A stretch of DNA of 64,000 bases from Phoronis australis (lineage: Eukaryota > Phoronida > Phoronidae). The stretch lies in contig NMRA01000203.1 of assembly GCA_002633005.1 (NCBI GenBank), positions 300,874-364,873 on the forward strand, in the 5' to 3' direction. Positions 25,401-36,960 of the stretch are shown here, piece after piece. The stretch's first letter is position 1. Every line of letters begins with the position of its first letter. Below the pieces are notes generated by a model. The model did not search any database, was not told where the DNA came from, and was given only the letters and a program-made list of their open reading frames with translations. A program made the translations under genes and the position numbers.

Positions 25401-28400
25401 TCCTTGACATATTTTTATGAAATGTGAGAAAGAGCTTTCTATTAAAGAAGCGATGGCATGTAACCTTTTTCGGATGGATTCGACATTTTTGCGCCATCTA
25501 GTGGCCATTTTTATAATACAAATAAACATCCTTAGAAGCACACCGTCTGTGGTGCATTGTTGAGCGCAATTTCAATGCTCCGCGTTACTCTTGTTTAGGA
25601 AAGCATTTGTCAATACATTTTTATTGAATATGGAAAAGAGGATATGTTTGTGTAGACTGCATGTATTGACGCTTTCATTCCTTAGTGTCGGCCTGAAGTG
25701 AAGGATTTTGCCAACCACGGTAGGCTCCCGCGCTGTTGGGTGAATTTCCCGATTTCGATGATCAGCAACTCCGGTTACAGCCGTGCTGTTATAAGTTTGA
25801 CAGTGATAGCAAGGGGAGAAAGTTGGCAATCCAATGTTTATTTAGTCCAGCTCTCTATAGACCTAATTCACGCAGCGGACATTCAAAATCCAAAGCGAGG
25901 CTCACTGCGATAAACAAAGCATAAGTTGACATTGCGCGAGTTAAATGGCCAGTCTTTCGAGTCCAAGGTGGATATTAAATCTTAAAATTGTGTCAATAAT
26001 TAACCACAGAGATGTAGAAAATACATTAGAGAACAAATCAATGCACCAAAGAGTTGTGTGACGAAAGGGTATAAGTTTTTTTTTTCGGTAAACTAGGTTC
26101 AAAACAAAAAGTAAATGCGGCGATCCTAGTGTTACGGATTAGGTATTATGCTGAATGCAGGGTTACGTACTATCTTCTTGTAAATTGTTGAGAAAAATGC
26201 TTTCTACACGAACCAGGTCATCTGCTTGTATTGTTGACGAAATGAATATGTATTTGACAGAGGTGGCTCATTGCATTTTGCTGTCCGTGCAATTAGTCAC
26301 ATCTGGTTTAATTTGTTGATCAAGTATAACCTTCTTCCTGGTGGGGCAAGGACTATGAACTAACAGTTGATTTGTCATTGATGTTATTAATTATATTTTT
26401 TTCTTAAAATAAATAACCAGGCTTGTAATGAAAATAAAAATATTTGACCATCAATTGTGGTTTCTTGGCTTTAATAATTCTTACGTCTGTTTCATGTGTT
26501 AGGTTTCAAATATCAATCTAGACCAAGTTGAATTTTAAAATTAAAACACCTAATTCGTTCGTCCAAAGCATAACCCCGTTTTAGAGCTCAATTTCAGTTA
26601 ACTGGATGGAGTAAGCATAGTTATCATGTTTCTTCAAGGGCCTCGTCCATACGAGGGGAAAGGTGCCTGTGCCTTCTGAGAGGGGAATTTTGTCGCCGAG
26701 TGAGGGGAAAAATCTACCTCCCGATCACCATCAGCAGCACCCCCCGCCATGATGCAAGTTCTCATAGACTCTATCTTAAGTAGCATTTTGTGCTCTCTCA
26801 AATTGTCACCTTTGTGGTTAGGTGATTTGAACTTCAAAGATAAATTTTCAATCACTTGGGGAATTTTTATGCCTCGGGGGGAGGTGGAATTTTGTGTGAT
26901 TTTTCAACATTTTTGAGAGAGGAATAGGGCCAATATTCGGCCCCAAAATAGAGGGATTGGGGGCCCTGTTCTTTTTGGAGAGAAAAATGCATCATGTTTC
27001 AACCCGTCGTCTTGAAAACACAGCCTGGTTGACCGAAGATTCTCCGGTTGTCGCTATGATGCTCGGCTACCGAGATGCGACAAAATATGATCTAACTTTT
27101 TGGAAACGTTTTTAATTTTACACGGACATATTGTCCTTCGTCGCAGCGTATGGCAATGACCCAATGAAGCTGAATCTCAACGTCCTTAGGGATTGTAAAA
27201 CAGATAGTTGAATGTCCGTATTTTTTCTAGTCCTTCGACTACTAGTGCCGATAAGCCAACAGAGCTATCGTAGCGAGTCTCGTTTTGGAATGTGCCTCCT
27301 GTCGATGTGAATTAGGTCTGTTGTCTGCATTCGTCTGATAAACTTGCGTAATCCAACAATTATGTTGTAAACAGTCCGTTTGACATTAAACGATATTTAA
27401 AAAATAACTGTTTGTTATTTTCTATATGCAGTCTTTAATTTTCTATTCTTGAATTTGTTTTGTAAGGTGCTGTGTAGCCCAAGCCATAATCACAAATGCA
27501 ACTGCTGTGAGGTATCAATCTGGTGGGGAAATTCTTGTAAGGTCGGAGTAAAAGGCATTGATATCTATTCAGACCTTGATGAATACAAATATTAAAGTTT
27601 ATTGTTGCCCTTATAGCAACATGTTACTAGTTGTAGTTTGCAGTGCTTTACCTGTTTTATGTTTTTATTTTGGCAAGAAGCAAAAACTGGTGGCGAAGAT
27701 CCCACTGGACAGAATTCTGTTGGAGACTGATTCACCAGCATTAGGACCTGAAAAGCAGGTGCAGTATTATTTGTAGAGGGAGTGCTTTCAGTTTTTATGG
27801 AAGTCACTTACTTACAAATTGGTTTCCGCTTATGGAAATCGCAGAAAACAATGAAAATATGTTTGAGTTTTCAATAAGAGAACTATAAACCATTGGTTTA
27901 TAAGTCATATTTTTGAGTATATTGTATTTGTTTGGCAACTGTCAAGAGCAAAATAATTTTGTTTATAGTTGATTTTTGTGGGAAAAGCAATTGACTGAAA
28001 TTATATTGTGGAAAACTGCAAAAGTGAATATACAATTTAGTGATAACCACTTTATGCTTCCAGGGCTAGTGATACATTATTGTGCAATTTGCTTCAGTGG
28101 AAGACTTATCCAGGAGCATTGTGGGAAATAATGGTGTACATCTAGTAACACATTTTGATTTTAGGGAGAGGCCATGATAGTGAGAGGCCATGATAGTGAG
28201 AGGCCATGATAGTGAGAGGCCATGATAGTGAGAGGCCATGATAGTGAGAGGCCATGATAGTGAGAGGCCATGATAGTGAGAGGCCATGATAGGGAGAGGC
28301 CATGCCTCAAAAATTCTAAAAAGCCGATATTGCGGACTTGGCTCACAAGTGTGTTTATGGTGCTACCTTTTGAAAACTAGGTCATTCAACCAAGTGTGTC

Positions 28401-29003
28401 TTTCTGTTGGGTTCAATGTATTCTGTGCCATCCAATGGCCATTTTTATGATAATAATAAACACCCCTAGAAGCACACCATTTGTGGTGCAGTGGTGGGCG
28501 AATCTCAATGCTCTTCAGTGCTCTTGTTGCTAAATTTACCCATTCAAAATAAGCAGCCAGTTATCATTATTTCAAAACTTTTTGATTGAATAGCGTTCAT
28601 TCATTTGTTCTACTTAGCCTTGTTGGTGCTCACTTATAACCTGGGAATTAAATCTAAGTCATTCATTTTGGCAGTGTAAAATTTTACCTGAGGTGATCTT
28701 TAGAATTACAAACATTAAGTTCATGATTTAACAATTCTAGAACAGGGACTGGCCCTGGTGTGAGCCTAGTGAGACAACAAAGCATTTAAGTTGCAGCTAT
28801 GGGTTATCTGGAAAACACACTGAGTGTAATTGACAATTATGTGATTTTATTCTCAGGTAAGAAACGTGCCATCCAATATATCAATCTCGTGTGAGTATGT
28901 GGCGAAGATTAAAAATATTGATGCAGATACAGTGAAAAGAGTTACGACAGAGAATGCCTTGAAGCTGTTCCCCATGTTAAGAAAAGTTGGTATTGCGCTA
29001 TAA
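19475..29003 (+). CDS. TATDN3: TATDN3, TatD-type deoxyribonuclease, complete 9-exon gene
   Basis: Exons: 19475-19531, 20302-20334, 20665-20738, 21787-21871, 22557-22619, 23874-23983, 24847-25015, 27678-27758, 28857-29003. They total 819 nt, 272 aa (human 274 aa), with every junction GT-AG and in phase. The protein is a TIM-barrel metal-dependent hydrolase of the TatD family, which cleaves DNA with divalent metal. Metal-ligand positions are all present: DAHCH (H9, H11), VGE (E104), NVHSR (H144), LLHAFDG (H167) and LETDSP (D215). Other matches to the family are [38 protein letters not shown] and NALKLFP. There is no signal peptide. Exon 2 is only 33 nt, and the exon 8 acceptor (GGCAAG) is weak but is required by phase and homology. 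The introns carry a SINE, two minisatellites and CCTAGTGG-family repeats. Confidence 0.95.
23389..23440. repeat. 18-bp hairpin
   Basis: AAACATTTTGTCCCGTCA (23389-23406) pairs with TGACGAGACAAAATGTTT (23423-23440) with one mismatch around a 16-base loop. The right arm and what follows are repeated at 23670-23739 as the SINE body, so this looks like two SINE 3' ends meeting head to head. Confidence 0.7.
23560..23739 (+). mobile_element. tRNA-derived SINE
   Basis: An RNA polymerase III A box (TGGCTCAGTGG, 23571-23581) and a near-consensus B box (GGCTCGAGTCC, 23605-23615) lie at tRNA spacing, followed by a non-tRNA body. The last 70 bp of the body (23670-23739, from CCAAAAGATGGCGTGCTGAC) also occur upstream at 23407-23476, 263 bp away. 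It lies in TATDN3 intron 5. It is not a functional tRNA gene: no acceptor stem closes. Confidence 0.75.
24569..24776. repeat. 26-bp minisatellite, 8 copies
   Basis: The unit GTGCATATGCATACTTCAG plus TATATAG is repeated eight times almost without change, ending 70 bp before TATDN3 exon 7. Confidence 0.95.
25160..25615 (+). repeat. CCTAGTGG-family interspersed repeat, copy in TATDN3 intron 7
   Basis: The repeat starts with a hairpin-like GCGCCCACATGTTTATATGT followed by GGGTGC, then GTCTGTCTGTGCGTCCGT, CGTATCTCCTAAACCC, GACGACAGACGAGGACGA and CCCCCTAGTGGTAATTT. The order recurs, diverged, at 62770-63330 and in reverse at 50150-52860. Its 3' part (GAAGCACACC...GTGGTGCA...TCAATGCTC) recurs at 28430-28530. 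No coding capacity is visible. Confidence 0.7.
28165..28304. repeat. 16-bp minisatellite, about 8.5 copies
   Basis: The unit GAGAGGCCATGATAGT is repeated almost perfectly in TATDN3 intron 8. Because 16 is not a multiple of 3, the reverse frame reads a five-to-six-residue cycle ([16 protein letters not shown]) that is not a gene. Confidence 0.95.
28385..28540 (+). repeat. CCTAGTGG-family repeat, 3' fragment
   Basis: It matches 25480-25615: CCATTTTTAT, AATAAACA, CTTAGAAGCACACC or CCTAGAAGCACACC, GTGGTGCA, then TCAATGCTC. The left half of the family is missing here. Confidence 0.65.
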
Positions 29004-29030
29004 AAAGTGACTGTAAAGCTTGAATTTTAT

Positions 29031-29437
29031 ACCTGGGCCCGGTCTATAATCTTTGTACTTGAAACGAACTCGAAACTATTTTTGGCAATTTCTCTGCTCC
29101 TTTTGTGCAAACTTAAGATAATTGGTTATCAGACTGTGCTCGAATACATTATAGTTTATGCATAGGAGTTTCTAGTTCAAGTTTGCCCTTGAAGACCCTT
29201 ATATTCGTGCTACAAACTCGACTAAAAACTCGAAATTTCCAATTCAAACTCGAACTTATTGCTTTAATATTGGGTTTAAAAACCGTGAACTAAGGGCAAT
29301 AAATTATCTACGTAAGTTATCGTGTACTCAAGCATAGAATAATAGACATCTTGAGTTCGCCCAAAAGTAGAGTAGAAAATGCCAAACCTAATTTCGAGTT
29401 CCATTTCGAGTAAAAAGATTGGAGACCGGGCCCAGGT
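29031..29437. mobile_element. 407-bp MITE 27 bp after the TATDN3 stop
   Basis: Terminal inverted repeats ACCTGGGCCCGGTCT (29031-29045) and AGACCGGGCCCAGGT (29423-29437) continue inward with imperfect pairing (AATCTTT; CTCGAAA and GAACTCGAA motifs). There is no coding capacity. Its position means it is probably transcribed as part of the TATDN3 3' UTR. Confidence 0.75.
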
Positions 29438-31728
29438 CTAATGAAGAATGGACATACTATGAGACATGACTGAGTAAAATGTGAAATTTTTATTCAAATT
29501 ATCACTGTGTGAAACAGTCAACCATGTTACAAAAAGTAAGCTCTATCTAGTGTTACCGACTTCACGTAATATTATGTTCATTATTTTTGTTCCTTTAGGA
29601 TCAAACATTTTTGTGCACAAACACAAGCAACATCGCTGGGTTATACTTACATAGACACCTTAGTGGTGTTAGTGGTCATTTTGCATATTGCAAACTTTTA
29701 TGTTGTACGTGGATCTGACGGTCAGTTCTGTTAAATTTGTGATATTGTATTACTGTACTTGTTACAAAGAGTGTGATTAGAGACTCATGAGTATCAACTG
29801 CAGGGGTGTAATGGTGCAGTTATGCTTTTCTTCATGACATGATTTGTGATTTAATTGTCATACCGAATAAATATTCAAATAGGCATGGAATGCAGAAATT
29901 CATCAAAAATACCATCTCACAACGACTAGTGCAGGGTAATTCACTTCTCCTGTGAAGAAATTTTAAAAAAAATAACAAAATTCACAATTTTGAAATATGT
30001 ATGAAGGAAAAACTCTATGGTTACCACAGAGTTTCTAATCACTCGCCCATTTATCAGTGATAAATGTGCACATGCACTCACGGTCAGTTGCTTGAATTCG
30101 CTTGAGGTCAAAGGCCACATTTTCCATATAAAAGAAATGTGCTACATCTATGTCTTGCTACACCAAATAAGGTGACGTGCTTTGCCTTGTGGTAGAAAAG
30201 TCGACCAAGTGGCAAGCAGTTGACAGCAGATTTTTTTTGAAAATTGAAACTAAAAGAAAACGCTTTGATATCAACACCAAACACTTGGTGAGCAGCTTGA
30301 ATTCTGTTTCAGTGGCAGATAATCCCTTTCAATATTGCAATTTAGTCTGTTTATCATGGTTCCAGGCAGCTTTAAATGCACTTACGCCAATAATTATGTT
30401 AACTCGAAATCGCAAACACTATAACTAAAAGTAGTTTGTGACCTCACATTGAATCAATGCACACGTGCATTTATGTATTCACTCATATTCTGGGATGTGA
30501 ATTATTTGTTATTTATGCGCTATAAAGGATTTCAGACAAAATAATGGTCTAAATCCTGGTGCTATATTATATTGCTTTAAAGTTGTAAATTTATTTTGAA
30601 TGTACTACACCTTTACATTATCTGTAAGCAATTAAAGCTGTAATAAACTGATCCCAAAAACTAACCAGTGGTTTTGGGCTTAGCTTGGAAAGAACTGACA
30701 GTTGAGACCAGGTTCCCAAGTTATCTTAAAACAGCTCTTGTTTAATGACTTACTTGTATTGTATGCTGCAACTGCTTGCGCAATCGTTGTCTGGGAAAAT
30801 ATCTGTTTTACAGTTTTTCCGCTGGATACCACCATTTTCCTAGTTTTAATTATCCAAATTTTCTGGGAACATGGATAAAAAGCGAGCTTTGGGATTCATT
30901 TACGCACTTGTCTTGCTTTATGCATGCTGAACCTCAAAAAAGCAAACAGTGAAGGCCAACTTACTGATGAGGTTGGGGGGGGTAGCCATAACTTTTCTTG
31001 AGGTACTTAGTAATAACTCAACAGGGAGGTGGTGGCACCAGTACATTTTGTGTGTCAGTTGGCAATAGGTACTTAGTTTTGAATAAGCGATGTCGCATTT
31101 TCCTGATGATCACTGATGACTATTTGACAGAAATTGGAATTTAGATCAAATGACACCTGTTTTTCATTCAATTTTTGTGAGACATATTATGTGTATTAGC
31201 CCATAAGAATGGACCGCTTAGTGGTCGTCTACAACAAACATGGGGTTTACTCTTTTGAGCAGGGTTTATTTTACAAATATTAATTAAACAACTGTTGTAA
31301 AATATATTCCTATCTATCATATAGTGATAAATATGCTTGCACAAAAATACAACGCTGCGCATTTTAACATCAGGTGTTGCACATTATCATGGAAAGTGAG
31401 CCAAATTTCAAATGAGCAAAATCACTTGAGCAATATATATATATAGAATATTGTCTGAGTTAAAGCAGACATATAAACACATGTGAGCAAAAGAAAACGG
31501 GATGAGGTAAAGCAAGCTAGTGGTATTTCATAAAACACAAGGTGTTCAAAAGAAAGAGTAATCTTGTGTCTGTTGAAACCTTTCGATGTTCATGAAGTAC
31601 TGAAGTACAGTTGAAGGTCTCCAAACTAAAAGGCAATTTCTGTGTCTTTATCTAAGCAGCCGGAATGTGTTGACGATGAAAGACTAAGGTGAGGATGTTG
31701 ATGATGATGATTGATGTGATACCTTCGT
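29438..31728. other. intergenic stretch, no recognised gene
   Basis: AT-rich sequence after TATDN3, with a likely polyadenylation signal (AATAAA near 29866). A plus frame at 30177-30428 is open for 83 codons but has no recognisable domain. I see no other structured feature. Confidence 0.5.
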
Positions 31729-32326
31729 CTAGAGTTGAAGCTGTGATTCCACTGAAAATATATATACTGTTAGTCTAATATGAAACGACTGGTTTAGGAG
31801 AGCTCTAAAATATCTGCTGTCCTTAGTTTAATGAAGTATAGGGTAGTTTCAACTTCAGGTTTACAGAACTAAAATTTAGTACTAATTGTTGGAAAATCAT
31901 GAAAACAACATGAAATACCCACACTGGCACATCTATAGCCTTGGTGCAAAGCTATGTGTGTTAATGTTTTGACCATCTTCATACAACTAGCTGGATGGAT
32001 ATTGCAGATACAGGATGTCATGAGGAACAGGCCCACTACTGTCTTGATGTCCACAAGCCTATATATAAAATGGCATACTGGCCGTAGCAGGCTGGTCAGC
32101 TTTCTGAGTATTTATATGGCTTTTCACCAAGACTAGCATCATCAAATTCCACATAGACTTTAAAAAGGTGACTTTTTAATCTTCCGAGGTCACTGTCGAA
32201 GGCAGTAGGCCCCCATGGCCCCGCTGAGTGAAAGTCGCTGGAAACAGTGTGGCTTAGTGGTTTGAGCTCCAACCTCACTCGTTAGACAGACATCGTGAAA
32301 ATATGTGAAGTTACGAATACACTTAC

Positions 32327-32561
32327 AGTGAAGCCTTGGGAAATGTCTTCTTTCTAAGTGAGTTGGTTCGTCTACTTTCCATTCACATCTCGGTTGTTCC
32401 ACTGCCTTCACTGGTCTAAATACATTGCTCTTCAAATGGTGTTTCGGATAGTGCTTCATTTGTGCGCGACACCAGTCGGACTCTTTAGTCCTTTCAACGG
32501 CACACCACGTTTCTCTCTCTTCATATATTGCCTCTTGCTCTTTCCTTGTAAGCGTTGCCAT
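32327..32561 (-). CDS. short first coding exon of an unrecognised gene
   Basis: An ATG at 32561 has good context (GAAATGG) and a TAG immediately upstream in frame. It opens 78 codons and ends at a consensus donor (CACT|GTAAGT, 32327/32326) in phase 1. The peptide is highly charged and rich in His, Arg, Trp and Cys: EEREWC-like start (EERETWCAVERTKESDWCRA), HYPKHHLKSNVFRPVKAVEQ and CEWKVDEPTHLERRHFPRLH. Codon use and composition look like real protein and are unlike the surrounding repeats. A possible terminal exon at 31751-31729 (acceptor TTTTCAG) would add LESQLQL and a stop, giving about 86 aa. I do not recognise the family. Confidence 0.5.
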
Positions 32562-33140
32562 TTCCTAAGTCTGTCCTGTGCTCGTCTATTCTATGATCAG
32601 ATACCACAACGTCTTTGCTATGATAACACAGATTGCCAAGCTAGACCAAAAACTAATCTAACCGCTTTTGTTTAGGAATAACTATCCGCCGTCGTGATGA
32701 CAACGAGGCACTATATTTGCAAAGTGTCTCCTCGTATTATTGCTTTCATGAAGGAGGGCAGCTATTTTCTCTGTCAATAAATTGATTCTAATACCATTTT
32801 ATTTTAGTCATATTATTACTGTAATTTTGATTTACAAGATAGTCGAAAACCTAGTGTATGAATATTTAGTACCGAACACAAACTATGTTTGCTTTTGAAT
32901 ACAGTAAAGATTCTGGCTTCGAGAGTAACAAATCTAACAAGTAACGGCACCTACCCAATTAGCACTCATTTGAACTCGTTGCGTGTTTCATCTAGGGCCA
33001 GTGTGATAGGTTTCGTGTGGTATTCATATAATCGAAAATACTAGTAGCTAGTATATTTCTTGTATTTTCGTACCCTCATTTATTCACTGCGGAGGGTCCT
33101 AGGTTTGTTGCATGACTCGAAACAGTCTCGATAGGGACTC

Positions 33141-33658
33141 GAGTATGCCCCAAATTTTCAGTTCACTGAGGAACTCTGGCTTGACTTTTGTTTTTTCACT
33201 GTTGTATTTTTCTATTACTATATCTTGATCTGGATCTTCTCTTTTACATGTTACATTTTCTATAGATATATCTGAAACTGATCCCTTCTTTCAATAAAGA
33301 CTCAATCCTGAGTGCGCGTAGTATTTTCCTCTGTGTCGAACTAGAGACGTGTCCCATCAATTAACGTGTTTGATTACACGAGTTTTCTTACATAAGTTTT
33401 CTTCCGTTCAGGTATTTTCCTCCGTCTCGGACTAGACACGTGTCACATCAATTAACGCGTTTGATTACTAATAAGTTGTCTTGCCGAGTATGCCCCAAAT
33501 TTTCAGTTCACTGAGGAACTCTGGCTTGACTTTTGTTTTTTCACTGTTGTATTTTTCTATCACTATATCTTGATCTGGATCTTCTCTTTTACATGCTACA
33601 TTTTCTATAGATATATCTGAAACTGATCCCTTCTTTCAATAAAGACTCAATCCTGAGT
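33141..33658. repeat. 345-bp tandem duplication, second copy truncated
   Basis: 33141-33313 is repeated at 33486-33658 (173 bp, about two mismatches). Each copy ends in TTTCAATAAAGACTCAATCC, containing a polyadenylation signal. The interval between them holds a smaller duplication of about 57 bp offset by 91 bp (GTATTTTCCTC at 33321 and 33412, with CATCAATTAACG and TTTGATTAC). It could be an LTR or a LINE 3' end. I cannot decide which. Confidence 0.8.
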
Positions 33659-34059
33659 TAGGGGCGCTCCGTTCATCATTTTCAATGGGACGTCAGATAC
33701 TGATACAGCGGATAAAATTCAGGGTCGAATCCAGGTTTTTTTAAAGAGTGATCGGATCAAGGATTTTTTTAAAAAGAGGGTCCAATTCAACAATTTGAAA
33801 ATTCTAGATTTGATATCCCTGAAGTCAAGGGAAAAGGGGGTCGGACCCCTTGACTTCGCTGGATCCACCCACGAGATACAGATGAAAGGGCAAAGTTCTC
33901 TAATGCGCTGGAAATTCTTGGAACATAACTGAGCCCCTCTTGGGACAACTCGGTGGACAGCGATCTCCGCGACTCGGGAAAGGTCGTGCCATTGCACTCT
34001 TTGTTAAGTGCTCGTTATGGCCATGTAAAATTTATTTTATTTATCAACGCCAATCGATT

Positions 34060-34930
34060 TTATAATATTTTTTTTGTACTTGCATGTAGATGATACGCTG
34101 GTCTTTTATAATTTCCCGCTCTATCATTAAAGCCACATATGATAGCCAAGTGATTTGACTCGTCCCAGACATCTACTTTAAAATCGTTTACAATTTCAAA
34201 CAAATCGGTAGATGTATGTAAATAATCAACTAAACTGCAGCCTCCTTCGAAGCAAAACATGTAAAATTACCACACGCATCATCTGGAAACCGATTCGCGA
34301 CCATTTACAATATGCACATTTAGTTCACAACACATGTCAATGAGGGCGTTACCAAAGTTATTTACTGTATCATCTTGGGAGCTCCTTGAAAAAGAAAATG
34401 TATCTGACTCGTACCAGTCGTGACAGGGTAAATATTTGGAATTGTCGTCTAAAAAAGTCATCAAGAGAGTCGATGCGGGCGTTTAATTACTCATGATGAA
34501 TGGATAGCAATCTTGATGTTGATTGGCTAATTTTGATAGTTCAGTTTGCAGAAATGCAACACCGTTTCTTTCTGGCATATTTTCCTAAGAAACAGACCCT
34601 TCATGGGATGTCTTTCGACATTTACCAAATTTTTGTCGCATTTAAAAACAATACCAAGTAAGAACTGAATATTTATACGCTTGAAATAAGCTGATATTGA
34701 ATGCTTTATAAGGACACTGACACCACCCGAGTACCTGCCATATTTTTGACTTTCTTATTACAAACCCTAAACGACGCGTAACCCGACAAACTGAACTGTG
34801 ACGTTATTTTCGCTCACGTTTCGGAAACGCAAATAATATCGTGTTCAGATTCGATATGCTTGAACACTATAGCCACTAGTGTTTTGTCAACATCAAACGT
34901 TCGGTGATTTTGAGTTATTCGGCACTTGTT
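34060..34930 (-). mobile_element. degraded LINE endonuclease domain
   Basis: The minus-strand reading shows an AP-endonuclease-type LINE domain in pieces: HDIICVSET (catalytic Glu motif, 34843-34817), then SGYASFR, a central segment NALIDMCCELNVHIVNGR (34279-34464 frame) and the C-terminal GGCSLVDYL...DESNHLAI (34060-34260 frame). There is a TGA in place of the usual Trp right after SET (34816-34814), frame changes between the pieces, and Asn where the catalytic Asp of the SDH motif is expected. The copy is therefore dead. No reverse transcriptase is found downstream. Confidence 0.75.
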
Positions 34931-35261
34931 ATGCGATCCCAGCTATGATGACTAAAACTACGCCCCGTGGTCATCATTCTAACGTACTGACCTCTCATGT
35001 TAAATTTCACTTTCACGAACCGCACACATGGGCTTTTCCATGAACCGTCGTTCTCATCTTCCCGTATCTGTAATACCAGCTCTCCCCTCAACAGATCAGA
35101 AAAATGACTGGCCTGTCGGGTAAAAAGTTCACTCTCATCAAATATATCACATGGTAATGACTGAAATCACATAAACTGGCATCCATCATAATATTGACCT
35201 TTGCTGTTTATGATATATTTGCCTCGATTGCCTTCGATTTTTGTATTTGCAAGCTCTAGTC

Positions 35262-35430
35262 AGGAGCATGAGATCCAAGATTTTGAGTTGGGGGCCGGGG
35301 GGGGGGGCAGAGTTGAGTCAGGATTTTGCCAGTCAGACATTCGCACCCGGCCCCCGAACTGCCAAATGGAATCTGGGAGAATTTTAGGGGGCCATGATGG
35401 CCTCCTTGTCCCCCTCTTAATCCCCCACTG
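35262..35430. repeat. G-rich interspersed repeat fragment, copy 2
   Basis: The same ordered blocks as 17801-17960: CAGGAGCA, a G run, GCAGAGT, GGAGAATTTTAGGGGG, CCATGA and CCTTGTCCCCC. The flanking 33720-36100 is also rich in G and C runs and has no recognisable gene. The only ambiguous base there is N at 36001 inside a C run, probably a base-calling failure. Confidence 0.6.
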
Positions 35431-36408
35431 CCAGTTTCACTGACCTGCCACCATCTGCTGTCGGGCAGTATTGTTCCGCCAGCTTGCATATGCAGCGGTG
35501 TGAAATAAGTTTTTGACAGCATTGAATCTTTTGATGGTTTGTTCGCGAACAATGCTGAGTGTCAATTGTTTCATGCGACGCTCGTAATCCGGCCAATAGC
35601 CCGGCGGCATCCCAGTACATTAGGCCTAGGGCGGCGTTTTGACGTTCACTGAGTAACTTTTCTAGACGTGATGAGGGGTTGTGAGCGTGCATAGGCTTAT
35701 TTGGGGGGCAGGGTGCCCCCCCCTCTTGGCTGCCGCAATGAAAATGAAACAGCAAAACAGGAAACAGCAACAGCGTGAGGAAGTATTGAGTTCAGCAACC
35801 AGAACCGGCAGTGGATGAGAATGAGGCCCAGACCCCAGACCGCGGCGGCATCGTGTCCCTGTTTTTTTTTTAGTACCCCCACTGATTTTCTAAACAGAAT
35901 GCGCACGTTCCCATGCAGCCTCGCAACTTTCAAGCCGGCAGTAGCAATCGCGCTTGCCCAGGACTCCCCGAGGAAACACTGTTGCGCACCCCCCCCCCCC
36001 NTCCGCCACTGGCGTGTGATAACATCCGGCTTCTTTGATAACTGCCCAGCACAGTCTTTTGTGGCGTAGGACAACATGCAGGCCAATTATCTCCCAGGCT
36101 TCAAAGGGTTACTGAAACCTGGCAGAACTCGGTACTATTGTCTTAGGGTATTCATGATCAGCATTTGACGAGGAATTCAGAAATGCTATTGGTTAAAAAT
36201 ATGATATACTGACTTAACTTTCATTTTTAGCTGCACACTGGCAGCCCAATCAGGCTACTCTGATCGGAGAGAGAATTTTCCCTCCAACCATGCGGCCAGA
36301 CTGGAGTTAATCTGCCGTGTAAGATATTTGCTATAGATGACATCTTCCCAACTTGTTGGGCTATGAATCGATCAGAAGTTGGGAGCAACGGAAAACGCCG
36401 TAATGATT

Positions 36409-36960
36409 TGTGACGGGAGCGCTGTCTATTGGTGGAGTCGTGGGTAAAGACGAGTCGTCAGTTCAGTTCCAGAAGCTAGGATGTGTCATTATATTTTAAA
36501 GGGATGGCCAATTCTCTATATGGGACTCCCGATGACGAAATTTTTAGTAGTATTTTGATTGGTTTTTACTCATAGCGTAATTTGGAACATTCGCAGTGCG
36601 AATACGCCTATAAAAATGGGCCCCTCGCGCTAAAGCTTCGGGTTCTACCGGCTCTCGTATCTATCTGGTGAGAATCTCAACTTTTTAACTCTGTCGGGTC
36701 TCGATACTATCCGGTTAGAGTCTCAACTTCTCAGCTTTTTAGCTTAGTACTTTTTAGCTTACACATTTTTCATTACTCGACTTTGGGTATTAACTTACGA
36801 TTTGGGAGCCGATCCAAACTAAGTTAGGGTACAATGACGACGGAAACTATTGATGTGTTGTAAGTTTGTGTAGCTTTGTAATTTATATTTAGCGCATAAT
36901 AAATTCACGGTATATTTCTGTACTCCTCTCTCTTGTTTCTCTCTCTATAAGTTGTCACCA
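36409..36960 (+). mobile_element. candidate solo or orphan LTR (552 bp)
   Basis: The segment starts TGTGACGG and ends GTCACCA. It contains a TATA box (TATAAAAATG near 36611) and an AATAAA signal near 36897, the usual LTR order. The next base starts TGGTTCTCTC, as a tRNA primer-binding site would. I find no second LTR, and the downstream sequence holds no readable gag or pol. This is an inference from architecture only. Confidence 0.4.

Noticed and set aside
32240-32290. Second tRNA-derived SINE
   Set aside because: An A-box-like TGGCTTAGTGG is present, but no B box follows at the right distance.
36001-36001. Third contig junction at N 36001
   Set aside because: No sequence is repeated on the two sides. 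The N lies in a C run, so a base-calling failure is likelier.
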